In this document: piece after piece, positions 32,960 through 41,523 of the stretch
Layout: each line of letters starts with the position of its first letter
Numbering within the stretch: position 1 is the stretch's first letter
Source: Pseudomonas fluorescens
GTDB lineage: Bacteria > Pseudomonadota > Gammaproteobacteria > Pseudomonadales > Pseudomonadaceae
DNA length: 64,000 nt
Assembly: GCF_902497785.1 (NCBI RefSeq)
Contig: NZ_CABVHK010000001.1
Coordinates: forward strand, 248,001 to 312,000
Reading direction: 5' to 3'
Program-made: the position numbers and the translations under genes
The notes under the pieces: model-generated
Seen by the model: only the letters and a program-made list of their open reading frames with translations
What the model was told of the DNA's origin: nothing
The model's database searches: none

Positions 32960-33170
32960 CAGTACAGTCAGTATCAGCATTGCCTGACCCACCGCTATCG
33001 TCGGAACGCCGCCCGCCTACAGCTCCCATAGGGAATCTTCGTTGTCCGGCAGATCCGGTTGTTGCACAAACAGAGCACGTACATCCAATTTCCCGCACCC
33101 CCGCGCAGGCACTATCGCATGAAGTCCCGGCGCATCGACGCCGGTGGTTTTTCTTTGGTGCAGGTTACCC
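32960..33170. other. Intergenic region upstream of the DoxX gene
   Basis: Beyond the REP duplication this 211-bp stretch holds no supported gene. Reading frames here are short and have no ribosome binding site. It must contain the promoter of the DoxX-to-YcaC operon, but I see no convincing consensus hexamers. Confidence 0.35.
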
Positions 33171-33587
33171 ATGAATACTTCGCGGCGGGATCAACGAGCC
33201 GAGGATTTCGGGCTGTTTTTTTTGCGTGTCAGCGCCGGTTTGTTTCTGCTGTGGGTGCACGGTCTGCCAAAGCTGCTTGACTACAGTGCTCAACTGCAGG
33301 CCATCGAAGACCCGTTTCACCTAGGCGCAAACGTCACGCTAATGCTGGCGATTTTTGCCGAAGTGCTGTGCCCGCTGCTGATCATCACCGGGGTGTTGGT
33401 GCGTTTGGCGTGCCTGCCGGTTTTGGCGGTGCTGTTGATTGCGCTGCTGGTTGTGCATCCGCAATGGAGCCTCGAAGAAGGGCAATTCGGTTGGCTGTTG
33501 TTACTGCTGTTCACCAGCATTTTTATCGCCGGGCCTGGACGGCTGGCGCTCAATGTCCGATTCGCCGGAGCTTTGCGTTATGTCTGA
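33171..33587 (+). CDS. DoxX-family membrane protein
   Basis: The product is 138 residues. I use the ATG of MNTSRRDQRAEDFG; the ribosome binding site is weak. Four membrane segments are seen (about residues 14-32, 50-68, 72-92, 100-118), with HGLPKL after the first, as is typical for DoxX/YphA proteins. These inner-membrane proteins are linked to thiol stress and to small oxidoreductase systems. The last eight bases overlap the next gene, and the run continues through the amidohydrolase. Confidence 0.87.
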   Translation: MNTSRRDQRAEDFGLFFLRVSAGLFLLWVHGLPKLLDYSAQLQAIEDPFHLGANVTLMLAIFAEVLCPLLIITGVLVRLACLPVLAVLLIALLVVHPQWSLEEGQFGWLLLLLFTSIFIAGPGRLALNVRFAGALRYV

Positions 33588-34170
33588 ATCCAACCGTTTC
33601 GAGGAAGTCGTGACCCTGGTCATCAAGCACCGGGTCAAGGCCGGTTTTGAAGTGCCATACGAAGCCTGGCTGCGCAACATTGTGAGCATCGCCGGGCGCC
33701 AGGACGGGCATTTGGGCGTGGACGTGATGCGCGGTAAAAACGCCGGCCTCGACATGTACACCTGCGTGCTGCGCTTTTGCACCACCGACGCCATGCAACG
33801 CTGGCTCGATTCGCCGCAACGACTGGCGCTGGTCAACGAAGCCGCGCCGATGCTCGCCGACGGCGACCAGACCGAGGTCAACCCGGTCAATGAATTCTGG
33901 TTCGCCCCGCAGGCAGAAACCGCCTCGCCGCCGCCGCGCTGGAAACAGGCCGTGGTGACGTTGCTGGTGATTCTGCCGCACACCTTATTGGTGCCGCTGA
34001 TCTGGGGGCCGTTGCTGCAACTCAATGCCGTGCTCTCCAATTATGTGGTTGCCACGTTCCTGATCACGCTGACCATCGTCGTTTCGGTGGTGTACCTGTT
34101 CATGCCGATGGCGACGCGCTTGTTCGCGCCCTGGCTGTCCTCTTCCACTCAGCCCAAGGAAACGCGATGA
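33580..34170 (+). CDS. Antibiotic biosynthesis monooxygenase-fold protein with membrane tail
   Basis: The product is 196 residues and begins inside the end of the DoxX gene (ATG in CGTTATGTCTGA). Residues about 8-105 form an ABM-type ferredoxin-like fold (FEEVVTLVIKHRVKAGFEVPYEAWL, GHLGVDVMRG, FCTTDAMQRWLDSPQR). Residues about 115-180 contain two membrane helices (AVVTLLVILPHTLLVPLIWG, LITLTIVVSVVYLFM). The fusion of an ABM fold to a membrane tail is recurrent in this family. The role is unknown. The ATGA overlap with the amidohydrolase shows tight coupling. Confidence 0.85.
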   Translation: MSESNRFEEVVTLVIKHRVKAGFEVPYEAWLRNIVSIAGRQDGHLGVDVMRGKNAGLDMYTCVLRFCTTDAMQRWLDSPQRLALVNEAAPMLADGDQTEVNPVNEFWFAPQAETASPPPRWKQAVVTLLVILPHTLLVPLIWGPLLQLNAVLSNYVVATFLITLTIVVSVVYLFMPMATRLFAPWLSSSTQPKETR

Positions 34171-36005
34171 GCGCCGATCTGATTTTATTCAATGGCCAGT
34201 TTCATACCGTTGACCGTGAAAACCCACGCGCCAGTGCCGTCGCGATCAGCGACGGACGCTTCGTCGCGGTCGGCACCGATGCCCAAGCCATGGCCCTGCG
34301 CGGTACGGGTACGCAGGTGATCGACCTCAAGGGACGCTGCGTCATCCCCGGTCTCAACGACTCGCACTTGCACCTGATCCGTGGCGGTTTGAACTACAAC
34401 CTCGAACTGCGTTGGGAAGGCGTGCCGTCGGTGGCCGATGCCCTGCGCATGCTCAAGGAGCAGGCCGACCGCACACCGACGCCGCAATGGGTGCGCGTGG
34501 TCGGTGGCTGGAACGAATTCCAGTTCGCCGAAAAACGCATGCCGACCCTGGAAGAGCTCAATCAGGCGGCGCCGGATACGCCGGTGTTTGTGCTGCACCT
34601 GTACGACCGCGCCTTGCTCAACCGCGCCGCGCTGCGTGTCGCCGGTTACACCCGCAACACGCCGAACCCGCCGGGTGGCGAGATTGTGCGCGATGCCAAC
34701 GGTGACCCGACCGGCATGCTGGTGGCGCGTCCCAATGCGATGATTCTGTACTCGACGCTGGCCAAGGGGCCGAAGCTGCCGCTGGAGTATCAGGTCAACT
34801 CGACGCGCCAGTTCATGCGCGAACTCAACCGGCTCGGCCTGACCAGTGCGATCGATGCCGGCGGTGGTTTCCAGAATTATCCGGACGATTACCAAGTGAT
34901 CGAGCAGTTGGCCAAGGACCAGCAACTGACGATTCGCATCGCCTACAACCTGTTCACCCAGAAGCCCAAGGAAGAGCTGACCGACTTCAAGAACTGGACC
35001 AGCAGCGTGACCCTGCATCAGGGCGACGATTTCCTGCGGCACAACGGCGCCGGGGAAATGCTGGTGTTCTCGGCGGCGGATTTCGAGGATTTTCTCGAGC
35101 CGCGTCCGGACCTGCCGCAGACCATGGAAGATGAATTGGAACCGGTGGTTCGCCACCTCGTCGAGCAGCGCTGGCCGTTCCGTTTGCACGCCACTTACAA
35201 CGAATCCATCAGCCGCATGCTCGACGTGTTCGAGAAGGTCAACCGCGACATTCCGTTCAACGGTTTGCCGTGGTTTTTCGACCACGCCGAAACCATCACC
35301 CCGCAGAACATCGAGCGGGTGCGGGCGCTGGGCGGCGGCATTGCGATTCAGGACCGGATGGCGTTTCAGGGCGAATACTTCGTCGAGCGCTACGGCGCCA
35401 AAGCCGCTGAAGCGACGCCGCCGATAAAGCGCATGCTCGCCGAAGGCGTACCGGTCGGCGCGGGCACCGATGCCACGCGGGTGTCCAGTTACAACCCGTG
35501 GACTTCGCTGTACTGGATGGTCAGCGGTCGCACGGTTGGCGGTCTTGAGTTGCACGCCGAGGGGCTGTCGCGCCAGACCGCGCTGGAACTGTTCACTCAC
35601 GGCAGTGCCTGGTTCTCTTCCGAGCAGGGCAAGAAAGGCATGATCAAGGTCGGCCAACTGGCAGACGTCGCCGCCCTGAGCGCGGATTTTTTCAGTGTCG
35701 ACGAAGAAGCGATCAAGTGGATCGAATCGGTGCTGACCGTGGTTGGCGGCAAGGTGGTATACGCCGCCGGCGATTTCGAAAAACTCGGGCCGGCCAGTGT
35801 GCCGGTGCTGCCGGACTGGTCGCCGGTGGTCAAGGTGCCGGGTCACTGGCGTCCGACCTCGCCGATGCAGGCGCAGGTTCACCATTGCAGCGGGCCTTGC
35901 GGTGTGCATTCCCACAGCCACGAAAAGGCGCGTTTGTCGAACGCGCCGGTCAGCGATTTTGCCGGTTTCTGGGGCGCCTTCGGCTGCTCGTGTTTCGCAT
36001 TCTGA
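34167..36005 (+). CDS. YtcJ-like metal-dependent amidohydrolase
   Basis: The product is 612 residues and starts in an ATGA overlap. The amidohydrolase-3 layout is complete: an N-terminal strand domain (ADLILFNGQFHTVD), metal ligands H67 and H69 in NDSHLHLIRGG, later HATYNES and WFFDHAET, Asp in GTDATRVSS, and the closing KVGQLADVAAL. The last 45 residues are odd: a His/Cys-rich stretch (HHCSGPCGVHSHSH) followed by FWGAFGCSCFAF. No signal peptide is seen. It hydrolyses an amide or related bond in an unknown substrate. The YcaC hydrolase follows. Confidence 0.9.
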   Translation: MSADLILFNGQFHTVDRENPRASAVAISDGRFVAVGTDAQAMALRGTGTQVIDLKGRCVIPGLNDSHLHLIRGGLNYNLELRWEGVPSVADALRMLKEQADRTPTPQWVRVVGGWNEFQFAEKRMPTLEELNQAAPDTPVFVLHLYDRALLNRAALRVAGYTRNTPNPPGGEIVRDANGDPTGMLVARPNAMILYSTLAKGPKLPLEYQVNSTRQFMRELNRLGLTSAIDAGGGFQNYPDDYQVIEQLAKDQQLTIRIAYNLFTQKPKEELTDFKNWTSSVTLHQGDDFLRHNGAGEMLVFSAADFEDFLEPRPDLPQTMEDELEPVVRHLVEQRWPFRLHATYNESISRMLDVFEKVNRDIPFNGLPWFFDHAETITPQNIERVRALGGGIAIQDRMAFQGEYFVERYGAKAAEATPPIKRMLAEGVPVGAGTDATRVSSYNPWTSLYWMVSGRTVGGLELHAEGLSRQTALELFTHGSAWFSSEQGKKGMIKVGQLADVAALSADFFSVDEEAIKWIESVLTVVGGKVVYAAGDFEKLGPASVPVLPDWSPVVKVPGHWRPTSPMQAQVHHCSGPCGVHSHSHEKARLSNAPVSDFAGFWGAFGCSCFAF

Positions 36006-36019
36006 CGATCACAAATAAA

Positions 36020-36042
36020 GCGCCGATGCACTGTGTCGGCGC
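36020..36042 (+). other. Hairpin between amidohydrolase and YcaC genes
   Basis: A seven-base stem GCGCCGA / TCGGCGC with a nine-base loop and no T run. It may stabilise or process the mRNA between the two genes; it is not a standard terminator. Confidence 0.5.
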
Positions 36043-36075
36043 CCAACGTAATACCCGTCCATCGAGGAGTTTCAC

Positions 36076-36702
36076 ATGAGCAACGTACCCTACAAACGCC
36101 TGAACAAAGACGATGCCGTTGTCCTGTTGGTCGACCACCAGACCGGTCTGATTTCGCTGGTTCAGGATTTCTCGCCGAACGAATTCAAGAACAACGTGCT
36201 GGCTTTGGGCGACGTGGCCAAGTTCTTCAAACTGCCAACCATCCTCACCACCAGCTTCGAAAACGGCCCGAACGGCCCGATGGTTCCGGAGTTGAAAGAG
36301 CAGTTTCCGGACGCGCCGTACATCCCGCGTCCAGGTCAGATCAACGCTTGGGACAACGAAGATTTCGTCAAAGCCGTCAAAGCCACGGGCCGCAAGCAAC
36401 TGATCATCGCCGGTGTGGTGACCGACGTGTGCGTGACCTTCCCGACGCTGTCGGCGCTGGCGGAAGGGTTTGAAGTGTTTGTGGTGACCGACGCCTCGGG
36501 CACCTTCAACGAAACCGTGCAACAAGCCGCCTGGGCGCGCATGGCTGCGGCCGGTGCGCAACTGGTCAACTGGTTCTCCGTGGCCTGCGAGCTGCAAGGC
36601 GACTGGCGCAACGACATGGAAGGCCTGGCGAACCTGCTGTCGCCGCGCATTCCGAACTACCGCAACCTGATGAACAGCTATTCGGTGCTGGCTGCGAAGT
36701 AA
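36076..36702 (+). CDS. ycaC: YcaC-like isochorismatase-family hydrolase
   Basis: The product is 208 residues, with GAGGAGTTTCAC before the ATG. Catalytic Asp20 lies in LLVDHQTGL and Cys119 in GVVTDVCV. The position usually held by the catalytic Lys is Arg85 in YIPRPGQINAWDNEDF. The long match to Pseudomonas YcaC proteins (FVVTDASGTFNE, CELQGDWRNDMEGLA) makes the family secure. YcaC forms large rings and its physiological substrate is not known. It is the last gene of the DoxX-ABM-amidohydrolase run. Confidence 0.92.
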   Translation: MSNVPYKRLNKDDAVVLLVDHQTGLISLVQDFSPNEFKNNVLALGDVAKFFKLPTILTTSFENGPNGPMVPELKEQFPDAPYIPRPGQINAWDNEDFVKAVKATGRKQLIIAGVVTDVCVTFPTLSALAEGFEVFVVTDASGTFNETVQQAAWARMAAAGAQLVNWFSVACELQGDWRNDMEGLANLLSPRIPNYRNLMNSYSVLAAK

Positions 36703-36711
36703 TCCTTCGCC

Positions 36712-36839
36712 CTGTAGGAGCTGCCGAAGGTTCGGGCCGCGTTCGGACGATCTTTTGATCTTTCTTTTGATCTTCAAGATCACGAAGATCACGAAGATCA
36801 CGAAGATCAAAAGATCGCAGCCTTCGGCAGCTCCTACAG
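36712..36839. repeat. REP pair with GATC-rich microrepeat loop
   Basis: Outer arms are CTGTAGGAGCTGCCGAAGG and CCTTCGGCAGCTCCTACAG. The loop contains three to four copies of the 9-mer GATCACGAA (36777-36806) next to GATCTTTTGATC motifs. Confidence 0.9.
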
Positions 36840-36843
36840 GGAT

Positions 36844-38274
36844 TTATCCGCGACTCTGCAACCACCCCAGAAAACCTCCTTTCTTGATCGGCACTGGCTT
36901 GGCCATCAACGCCAGCCGACTGTTCTGCTGCCGCACCGCCTGCAATTTGTTCAACGCCCGACCCACCTCCACCCGTTGCTCCATGCACTCACGGGTCAGG
37001 GACTTGTCGATTCGGTAGATGATGCACGAAGTCAGGGTTGTGAACGTCGCCTGCGACGGTGTATCGGTGAGGATGCTCTGTTCACCCATCACCTCGCTCG
37101 GGCCCATGCGGCCGGCTTCGGTTTGCCCGGCACCGTCCGGCACTGTCGCGCTGACCACACCGGTGGCGATGACCATCAGGCTGTCCGGCACGTCACCCAA
37201 TTCCAGTACCACCTGGCCCGCCGCGTACTGCTGCGCAACCATCGACTGCGCCAACCGGTCACGCTCGTCCTCGCTCAGGGAGCGGAAGATTTTCACCTCG
37301 TCGAGCAATGCACGCGCTCGGGTGGTGGGCTCAATCACGCCATCCAGCTGCCGGGAAATACCCGCCGCTTCGAGGTGCCGGTGGGCAAGGTCGAACAGTT
37401 GATTGCGGACTTCGCTTTTCTTCCCGAGTTCGGCGATAAAGCCGCTGGCCACGTATTCGGACATGGTTTCGCCGGCCTCTTTCAACAGCGCTTTCGGTGC
37501 CGGGTTGAGCAACAATTGACTGCTGCCTTGAAGCGTACGGTCCAGTGCGTCGAGCACGCGGCGTGGACGAATGTGGTTCGGCACGCGAATGCTGATCGAC
37601 ACGCCGTGCATGTTGTGCGGCCGGCTCAGGTTGACGATCTTCGCCTTGGCCGCCACCGAATTCGGCACCACCGCGGTACTGCCGGCGCTGGTCAGCAGGT
37701 GGGTCGCGCGCCAGTCGATGTCGAGCACTTTGCCCTCGACGCCGTCGATCATTATCCAGTCATCCACCTGATACGGCTTGGTGGTGTTGAGCACGATCCC
37801 GGAAAACACATCGCTCAAAGTGCTTTGCAACGCCAGGCCGACGACGATCGCCACCACCCCGGAGGTCGCCAGCAAACCTTTCACCGGCAGCTCCAGCACA
37901 TAACCGGCCGCCGCGACGATGGCGATCAGAAACACCAGTGCGCCGATGACGTCCTGCAACAACCGACCGCTGTGGCCGATGCGCCGCATCAGTACCAGAC
38001 CGATGACTTCCGTGAGCACCCGCGCGGCGTACAGCCACCAGAGAATCCCCAGCGCCGTCGCGCCCAGTTGTGCCACGCGGTCATCGGCCAACAGCGGCGC
38101 CTGCAAGGGGCTGACGCCGGCGTTGATGATCACCGCGCTGAACATCACGAACAGCGCCAGGCGCACACCGACCCGCATGACGCGATGGGTGAACGGCGCG
38201 AGGTGCCAGAGCACGGCGTCGATCACCAGCAGCAGGGCACTCAAGGACAGCAGGTGGGCGAGGACAAAGGACAT
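36844..38274 (-). CDS. MscS-type mechanosensitive channel with cyclic-nucleotide-binding domain
   Basis: The product is 476 residues. Four to five membrane helices occupy about residues 5-150 (AHLLSLSALLLVIDAVLW, LLQDVIGALVFLIAIVAAAGYV). The MscS pore and beta domain follow (TSGVVAIVVGLALQSTLSDVFSGIVLNTTKPYQVDDW, in pieces; AAKAKIVNLSRP). The C-terminal about 130 residues are a cNMP-binding domain (IFRSLSEDERDRLAQSM, GQVVLELGDVPDSLMVIATG, GPSEVMGEQSILTDTP). Channels of this layout can be gated by cyclic nucleotides as well as tension. REP pairs flank the gene on both sides. Confidence 0.92.
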   Translation of the reverse strand: MSFVLAHLLSLSALLLVIDAVLWHLAPFTHRVMRVGVRLALFVMFSAVIINAGVSPLQAPLLADDRVAQLGATALGILWWLYAARVLTEVIGLVLMRRIGHSGRLLQDVIGALVFLIAIVAAAGYVLELPVKGLLATSGVVAIVVGLALQSTLSDVFSGIVLNTTKPYQVDDWIMIDGVEGKVLDIDWRATHLLTSAGSTAVVPNSVAAKAKIVNLSRPHNMHGVSISIRVPNHIRPRRVLDALDRTLQGSSQLLLNPAPKALLKEAGETMSEYVASGFIAELGKKSEVRNQLFDLAHRHLEAAGISRQLDGVIEPTTRARALLDEVKIFRSLSEDERDRLAQSMVAQQYAAGQVVLELGDVPDSLMVIATGVVSATVPDGAGQTEAGRMGPSEVMGEQSILTDTPSQATFTTLTSCIIYRIDKSLTRECMEQRVEVGRALNKLQAVRQQNSRLALMAKPVPIKKGGFLGWLQSRG

Positions 38275-38304
38275 GGCGGAACTCCGGCGAAAGGGTTACA
38301 GGGC

Positions 38305-38384
38305 AAAAGAATCGCAGCCTTCGGCAGCTCCTACAGGGCACGTCGTACACCCGTAGGAGCTGTCGAAGGCTGCGATCCTTTTGC
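38305..38384. repeat. REP pair (GTAGGAGCTGTCGAAGGC type)
   Basis: Inverted arms AAAAGAATCGCAGCCTTCGGCAGCTCCTAC and GTAGGAGCTGTCGAAGGCTGCGATCCTTTT lie between the MscS-type and esterase genes. Confidence 0.9.
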
Positions 38385-38391
38385 TTTCAGG

Positions 38392-39411
38392 TCAGTTCAA
38401 ATGCGTCTTCAGTTCCAGCGCCGCCTGACGCACCGCCGCTTTCACCTCCGGAATCTGGCTCAGCGGATTGAGCAAACCGAAGTCGTGGATCATGCCGTTG
38501 TAACGCACTGCCGTGACCGGCACACCGGCCGCATCGAGGTGGCGGGCATAGGCTTCGCCTTCATCGCGCAACACGTCGAACTCGGCGGTCTGCACCAGTG
38601 CGGCGGGCAAGCCTTTGAGCTGTTCGGCGCTGGCCTGCAACGGCGAGGCATGGACCTGCGCACGCTCCGTGGGGTTGGTGGTGTAGTTGTCCCAGAACCA
38701 ATTCATCATGCCTTTGGTCAGGAAATGCCCCTCGGCAAATTGCTGGTACGAACCGCTGTCGAATTGTGCGTTGGTTACCGGCCACATCAACAGCTGGAAG
38801 CGCAGCGCCGGGGTTTTCTGTTCCTTGGCCATCAGCGCCACGACCGCTGCCATATTGCCGCCGACGCTGTTGCCGGCCACCGCGAGGCGCTTGCCATCGA
38901 CGCCGATGTCTTTGCCATGCTCGGCGACCCAGCGGGTCGCGGCGTAGGCCTGGTTGATCGCGGTCGGGTAACGCGCTTCCGGCGACGGCGTGTAATCGAC
39001 ATACACCGCGACGGCGCCGGAGCCGACCACCAGGTCGTGAATCAAACGCTGGTGAGTCGGGTAATCGCCCAACACCCAACCGCCACCGTGGAAAAACATG
39101 AACACCGGCAACTCACCTTTGACCTTGGCCGGCCGCACGATTTTCAGGTTGATGGTCTGGCCATCGATCTTGATCGCACGGTCGCTGACGTCCACACCCG
39201 ACAGGTCCACCTTCACCGAATTTTGCGCCCCGGTCAGCACCGCACGGGCGTCTTTCGGGCTCAGTTGCTCAAGCGGCTTGCCACCACCGGCGGCGAGGGC
39301 TTCGAGGAAAGCCTGAGTAGTGTGTTCGACACCCGGGCTGCCCGCGGCGAACACGTTGCCGACAGCAAGGGCGAGGAGGGAAGCGGCGAGATTTTTTTTG
39401 ACGATGTTCAT
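38392..39411 (-). CDS. Exported HSL-family esterase (alpha/beta hydrolase)
   Basis: The product is 339 residues. AAAGGA seven bases upstream selects the ATG over a TTG two codons earlier. Residues 1-23 form a signal peptide (NLAASLLALAVGNVFAA). The hormone-sensitive-lipase motif HGGG is at 108-111, the nucleophile Ser182 lies in AGNSVGGN, an Asp in EFDVLRDEG, and a His near MIHDF. It is a periplasmic carboxylesterase of unknown substrate. It is flanked by REP pairs, and a LysR gene is divergent at 39651. Confidence 0.92.
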   Translation of the reverse strand: MNIVKKNLAASLLALAVGNVFAAGSPGVEHTTQAFLEALAAGGGKPLEQLSPKDARAVLTGAQNSVKVDLSGVDVSDRAIKIDGQTINLKIVRPAKVKGELPVFMFFHGGGWVLGDYPTHQRLIHDLVVGSGAVAVYVDYTPSPEARYPTAINQAYAATRWVAEHGKDIGVDGKRLAVAGNSVGGNMAAVVALMAKEQKTPALRFQLLMWPVTNAQFDSGSYQQFAEGHFLTKGMMNWFWDNYTTNPTERAQVHASPLQASAEQLKGLPAALVQTAEFDVLRDEGEAYARHLDAAGVPVTAVRYNGMIHDFGLLNPLSQIPEVKAAVRQAALELKTHLN

Positions 39412-39446
39412 AAGCAAATCCTTTTAAATTTATGTAGGCGTTCCCC

Positions 39447-39546
39447 GTAGGAGCTGCCGAAGGCTGCGATCTTTTGATCTTTCTTTTGATCTTCAACGAT
39501 CACCAAGATCAAAGATCAAAAGATCGCAGCCTTCGGCAGCTCCTAC
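39447..39546. repeat. REP pair with GATC-rich loop
   Basis: Inverted arms GTAGGAGCTGCCGAAGGCTGCGATC and GATCGCAGCCTTCGGCAGCTCCTAC enclose a loop of repeated GATCTTT/CTTTTGATC and AAGATCAAAGATC motifs, like the pair at 36712-36839. Confidence 0.9.
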
Positions 39547-39650
39547 CGGAGTAGGTCAGCGCTTCATCAGCACCATGGACACAGATTAATAGGGTGCTGA
39601 AAGGAGAAAAAGCCGCTATAAAGCGTTTAACTGTCAACCAAGGCGTGACA

Positions 39651-40547
39651 ATGAACCCGTTCGAAGACATGCGTATTTTTTGCCAGGTGATGGAGTCCGG
39701 CAGCTTCACCGCGGCCGCCGATCAGTTGGGGCTGTCCAAGCAATTCGTCAGCCGACGCTTGATGCAACTCGAAGAACGCCTGGGCGTGCGGCTGCTCAAC
39801 CGGTCCACTCGACGGCTGGATGTCACGCCGTTGGGCCAGAGCTATTACGAATCGGCCCTGCGCCTGCTCGGTGAAGTCGAGCAAGTGGAGCAGGGCATCG
39901 CCGGCCAGACCACCGAGCCGCGCGGGACGATTCGTGTGAGTGCGCCGTTGTCGTTCGCGGTGGCCCATTTGGGGTGTCTGCTGCCGTTATTCTTGCAGCG
40001 CTATCGCGATGTCACGGTGGAAGTGGACTTGAGTGATCGCCCGGTGGATTTGCTCAGTGAAGGCTACGACCTGGCGCTGCGCATCGGCGTCCTCGAGGAC
40101 TCGACGCTGATCGCCCGACGCATTGCCGAGATCCAGCGCGTGTATTGCGCCAGCCCGGCGTACCTGGCCGAGCGCGGCACGCCGCGCAAACCTGAAGACC
40201 TGCACAACCACGATTGCCTGCCGTACGGCCATGGTCGTCAGGTGCAATGGCGTTTTGAAGGGCCGGGCAAGCCTCTGGCGGTCAGCGTCACCGGACGGAT
40301 GCGGGTCAACAACGGTGAGTTGCTCAGGGACGCGGCGGTGGCCGGGATGGGGATCACGTACTTGCCGACGTTCATCGTCGGCGCGGCACTGAAGGATGGA
40401 CGGCTGGTGCCGGTGCTGGATGAGTTTCGCCCGGTGCCCCTGACGTTATCGGCGGTGTATCCGCAACATCGCCAGAGCTCGCGACCGGTGCAGGCGTTGA
40501 TCGGGTTTTTGCGTGAGCGGCTGGATCAGGCGCAAGGCGCGTTATGA
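39651..40547 (+). CDS. LysR-family transcriptional regulator
   Basis: The product is 298 residues; AAGG precedes this ATG by seven bases. The helix-turn-helix (MRIFCQVMESGSFTAAADQLGLSKQFVSRRLMQLEERLGVRLL, in pieces) is at residues 6-50. The effector domain carries GTIRVSAPLSFAVAHL and SEGYDLALRIG, the CrgA/PA2267-like subgroup. It is divergent from the esterase gene, across a REP pair, and is its likely controller. Confidence 0.92.
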   Translation: MNPFEDMRIFCQVMESGSFTAAADQLGLSKQFVSRRLMQLEERLGVRLLNRSTRRLDVTPLGQSYYESALRLLGEVEQVEQGIAGQTTEPRGTIRVSAPLSFAVAHLGCLLPLFLQRYRDVTVEVDLSDRPVDLLSEGYDLALRIGVLEDSTLIARRIAEIQRVYCASPAYLAERGTPRKPEDLHNHDCLPYGHGRQVQWRFEGPGKPLAVSVTGRMRVNNGELLRDAAVAGMGITYLPTFIVGAALKDGRLVPVLDEFRPVPLTLSAVYPQHRQSSRPVQALIGFLRERLDQAQGAL

Positions 40548-40602
40548 TGGGCATGTTCGCGATGGATGCTTAACATCGCCCTCCACGGAGTCAGCCACTG
40601 CA

Positions 40603-41283
40603 ATGCCCCAGATCACCCACTTCAAAACCCCGTGCCCCGAGCACCTCACCAGCCAGATCCTGCAGATGGTCGTCGACAACCTGACCGACATCAGCATGGT
40701 CGCGATCCCGCCCAGCAACCTGTTGTACAACGTGTACCAGTATGCGATCGGCTATGAGGTTCACCTGTACCTGGAGGCACTGAGCGGGGCAAAAGGGATT
40801 GCGGTGGAACTGATTGTCGCGACGGACGTGGATGATCCGCAACAGGTCATCGGTTTCCTGTTGTACCTGCCGATCAAGGACGATCCCGACGCGTGCGGTG
40901 TGGCGTACATGGCGGTGCACGCCGGCCATCGACGTCAGGGCGTGGCGCGCAAGATGCTGCGGGAAATGGTCGGGCGCTACCCGCATGCCGAACTGACGTG
41001 CGCGGTGGCCAAGGTGCCGTGGTTTGAGGCGATGGGCTTTCAGGTGGTGGGTGTTCGCGGCACGCAGGTGTTGATGAGCACCCGCGATCATCGTTCTGCC
41101 GGGCTGATGGGGCTGCTGGATGTGGCGCCGATCTACAGTTCGCTGGAAGTGCGGCAAATTCATACGTACCTGCTGCAAAAGCACGGCAAGCGGGCGATGG
41201 TTGATGCGGAGAAACAGCGGGATCGGCATCTGGATCAACTGACGTACAAGGCTAATGAATGTGTGCGTGAGCGGTTGGGGTAA
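40603..41283 (+). CDS. GNAT-family N-acetyltransferase
   Basis: The product is 226 residues. Residues about 85-150 contain the acetyl-CoA binding core (DACGVAYMAVHAGHRRQGVARKMLREMVGRYP, in pieces, with the HRRQGVA loop). The flanking N- and C-terminal parts (SMVAIPPSNLLYNVYQYAIGYEVHLYLEAL; YSSLEVRQIHTYLLQKHGKRAM) are specific to a Pseudomonas subgroup. The acceptor is unknown. Confidence 0.85.
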   Translation: MPQITHFKTPCPEHLTSQILQMVVDNLTDISMVAIPPSNLLYNVYQYAIGYEVHLYLEALSGAKGIAVELIVATDVDDPQQVIGFLLYLPIKDDPDACGVAYMAVHAGHRRQGVARKMLREMVGRYPHAELTCAVAKVPWFEAMGFQVVGVRGTQVLMSTRDHRSAGLMGLLDVAPIYSSLEVRQIHTYLLQKHGKRAMVDAEKQRDRHLDQLTYKANECVRERLG

Positions 41284-41305
41284 CTCGTTTCGACCTATGC
41301 ATCCT

Positions 41306-41420
41306 CTGTAGGAGCGAGCTTGCTCCGGGCGGCGTTCCGACGATGGACGTCAACGATAACGCGTGCGTCCTGAATGAACGCGTTGTTTACACGTTTTTCG
41401 CGAGCAAGCTCGCTCCTACA
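41306..41420. repeat. REP pair (GTAGGAGCGAGCTTGCTC type)
   Basis: Left arm CTGTAGGAGCGAGCTTGCTCCGGGC (slightly degenerate) and right arm TTCGCGAGCAAGCTCGCTCCTACA. The right arm runs directly into the 9-bp tandem repeat. Confidence 0.88.
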
Positions 41421-41508
41421 ATTACCCGAATTACCCGAATTACCCGAATTACCCGAATTACCCGAATTACCCGAATTACCCGAATTACCCGAATTATCCA
41501 AGTTACCG
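41420..41508. repeat. Tandem 9-bp repeat AATTACCCG
   Basis: Eight perfect head-to-tail copies of AATTACCCG (41420-41491) are followed by two decayed ones (AATTATCCA, AGTTACCG). It lies just past the REP pair and before the peptidase stop codon. The period of nine makes it open in several frames, but nothing suggests translation. Confidence 0.95.
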
Positions 41509-41523
41509 TTCACCGTTTCTACT

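Noticed and set aside
36020..36042. Rho-independent terminator after the amidohydrolase gene
   Set aside because: The stem is good but there is no T run; YcaC probably shares the transcript.
36976..39450. 824-codon open frame on the plus strand, and similar long frames opposite genes at 34185-35921, 22679-24295, 24729-26237 and 42025-43572
   Set aside because: Each lies antisense to a gene with clear family motifs; the long open frames follow from high GC third-position bias.
41420..41508. CRISPR or coding Asn-Ser-Gly repeat
   Set aside because: A 9-bp unit with no spacers is a simple tandem repeat; no start codon with a ribosome binding site leads into it on either strand.
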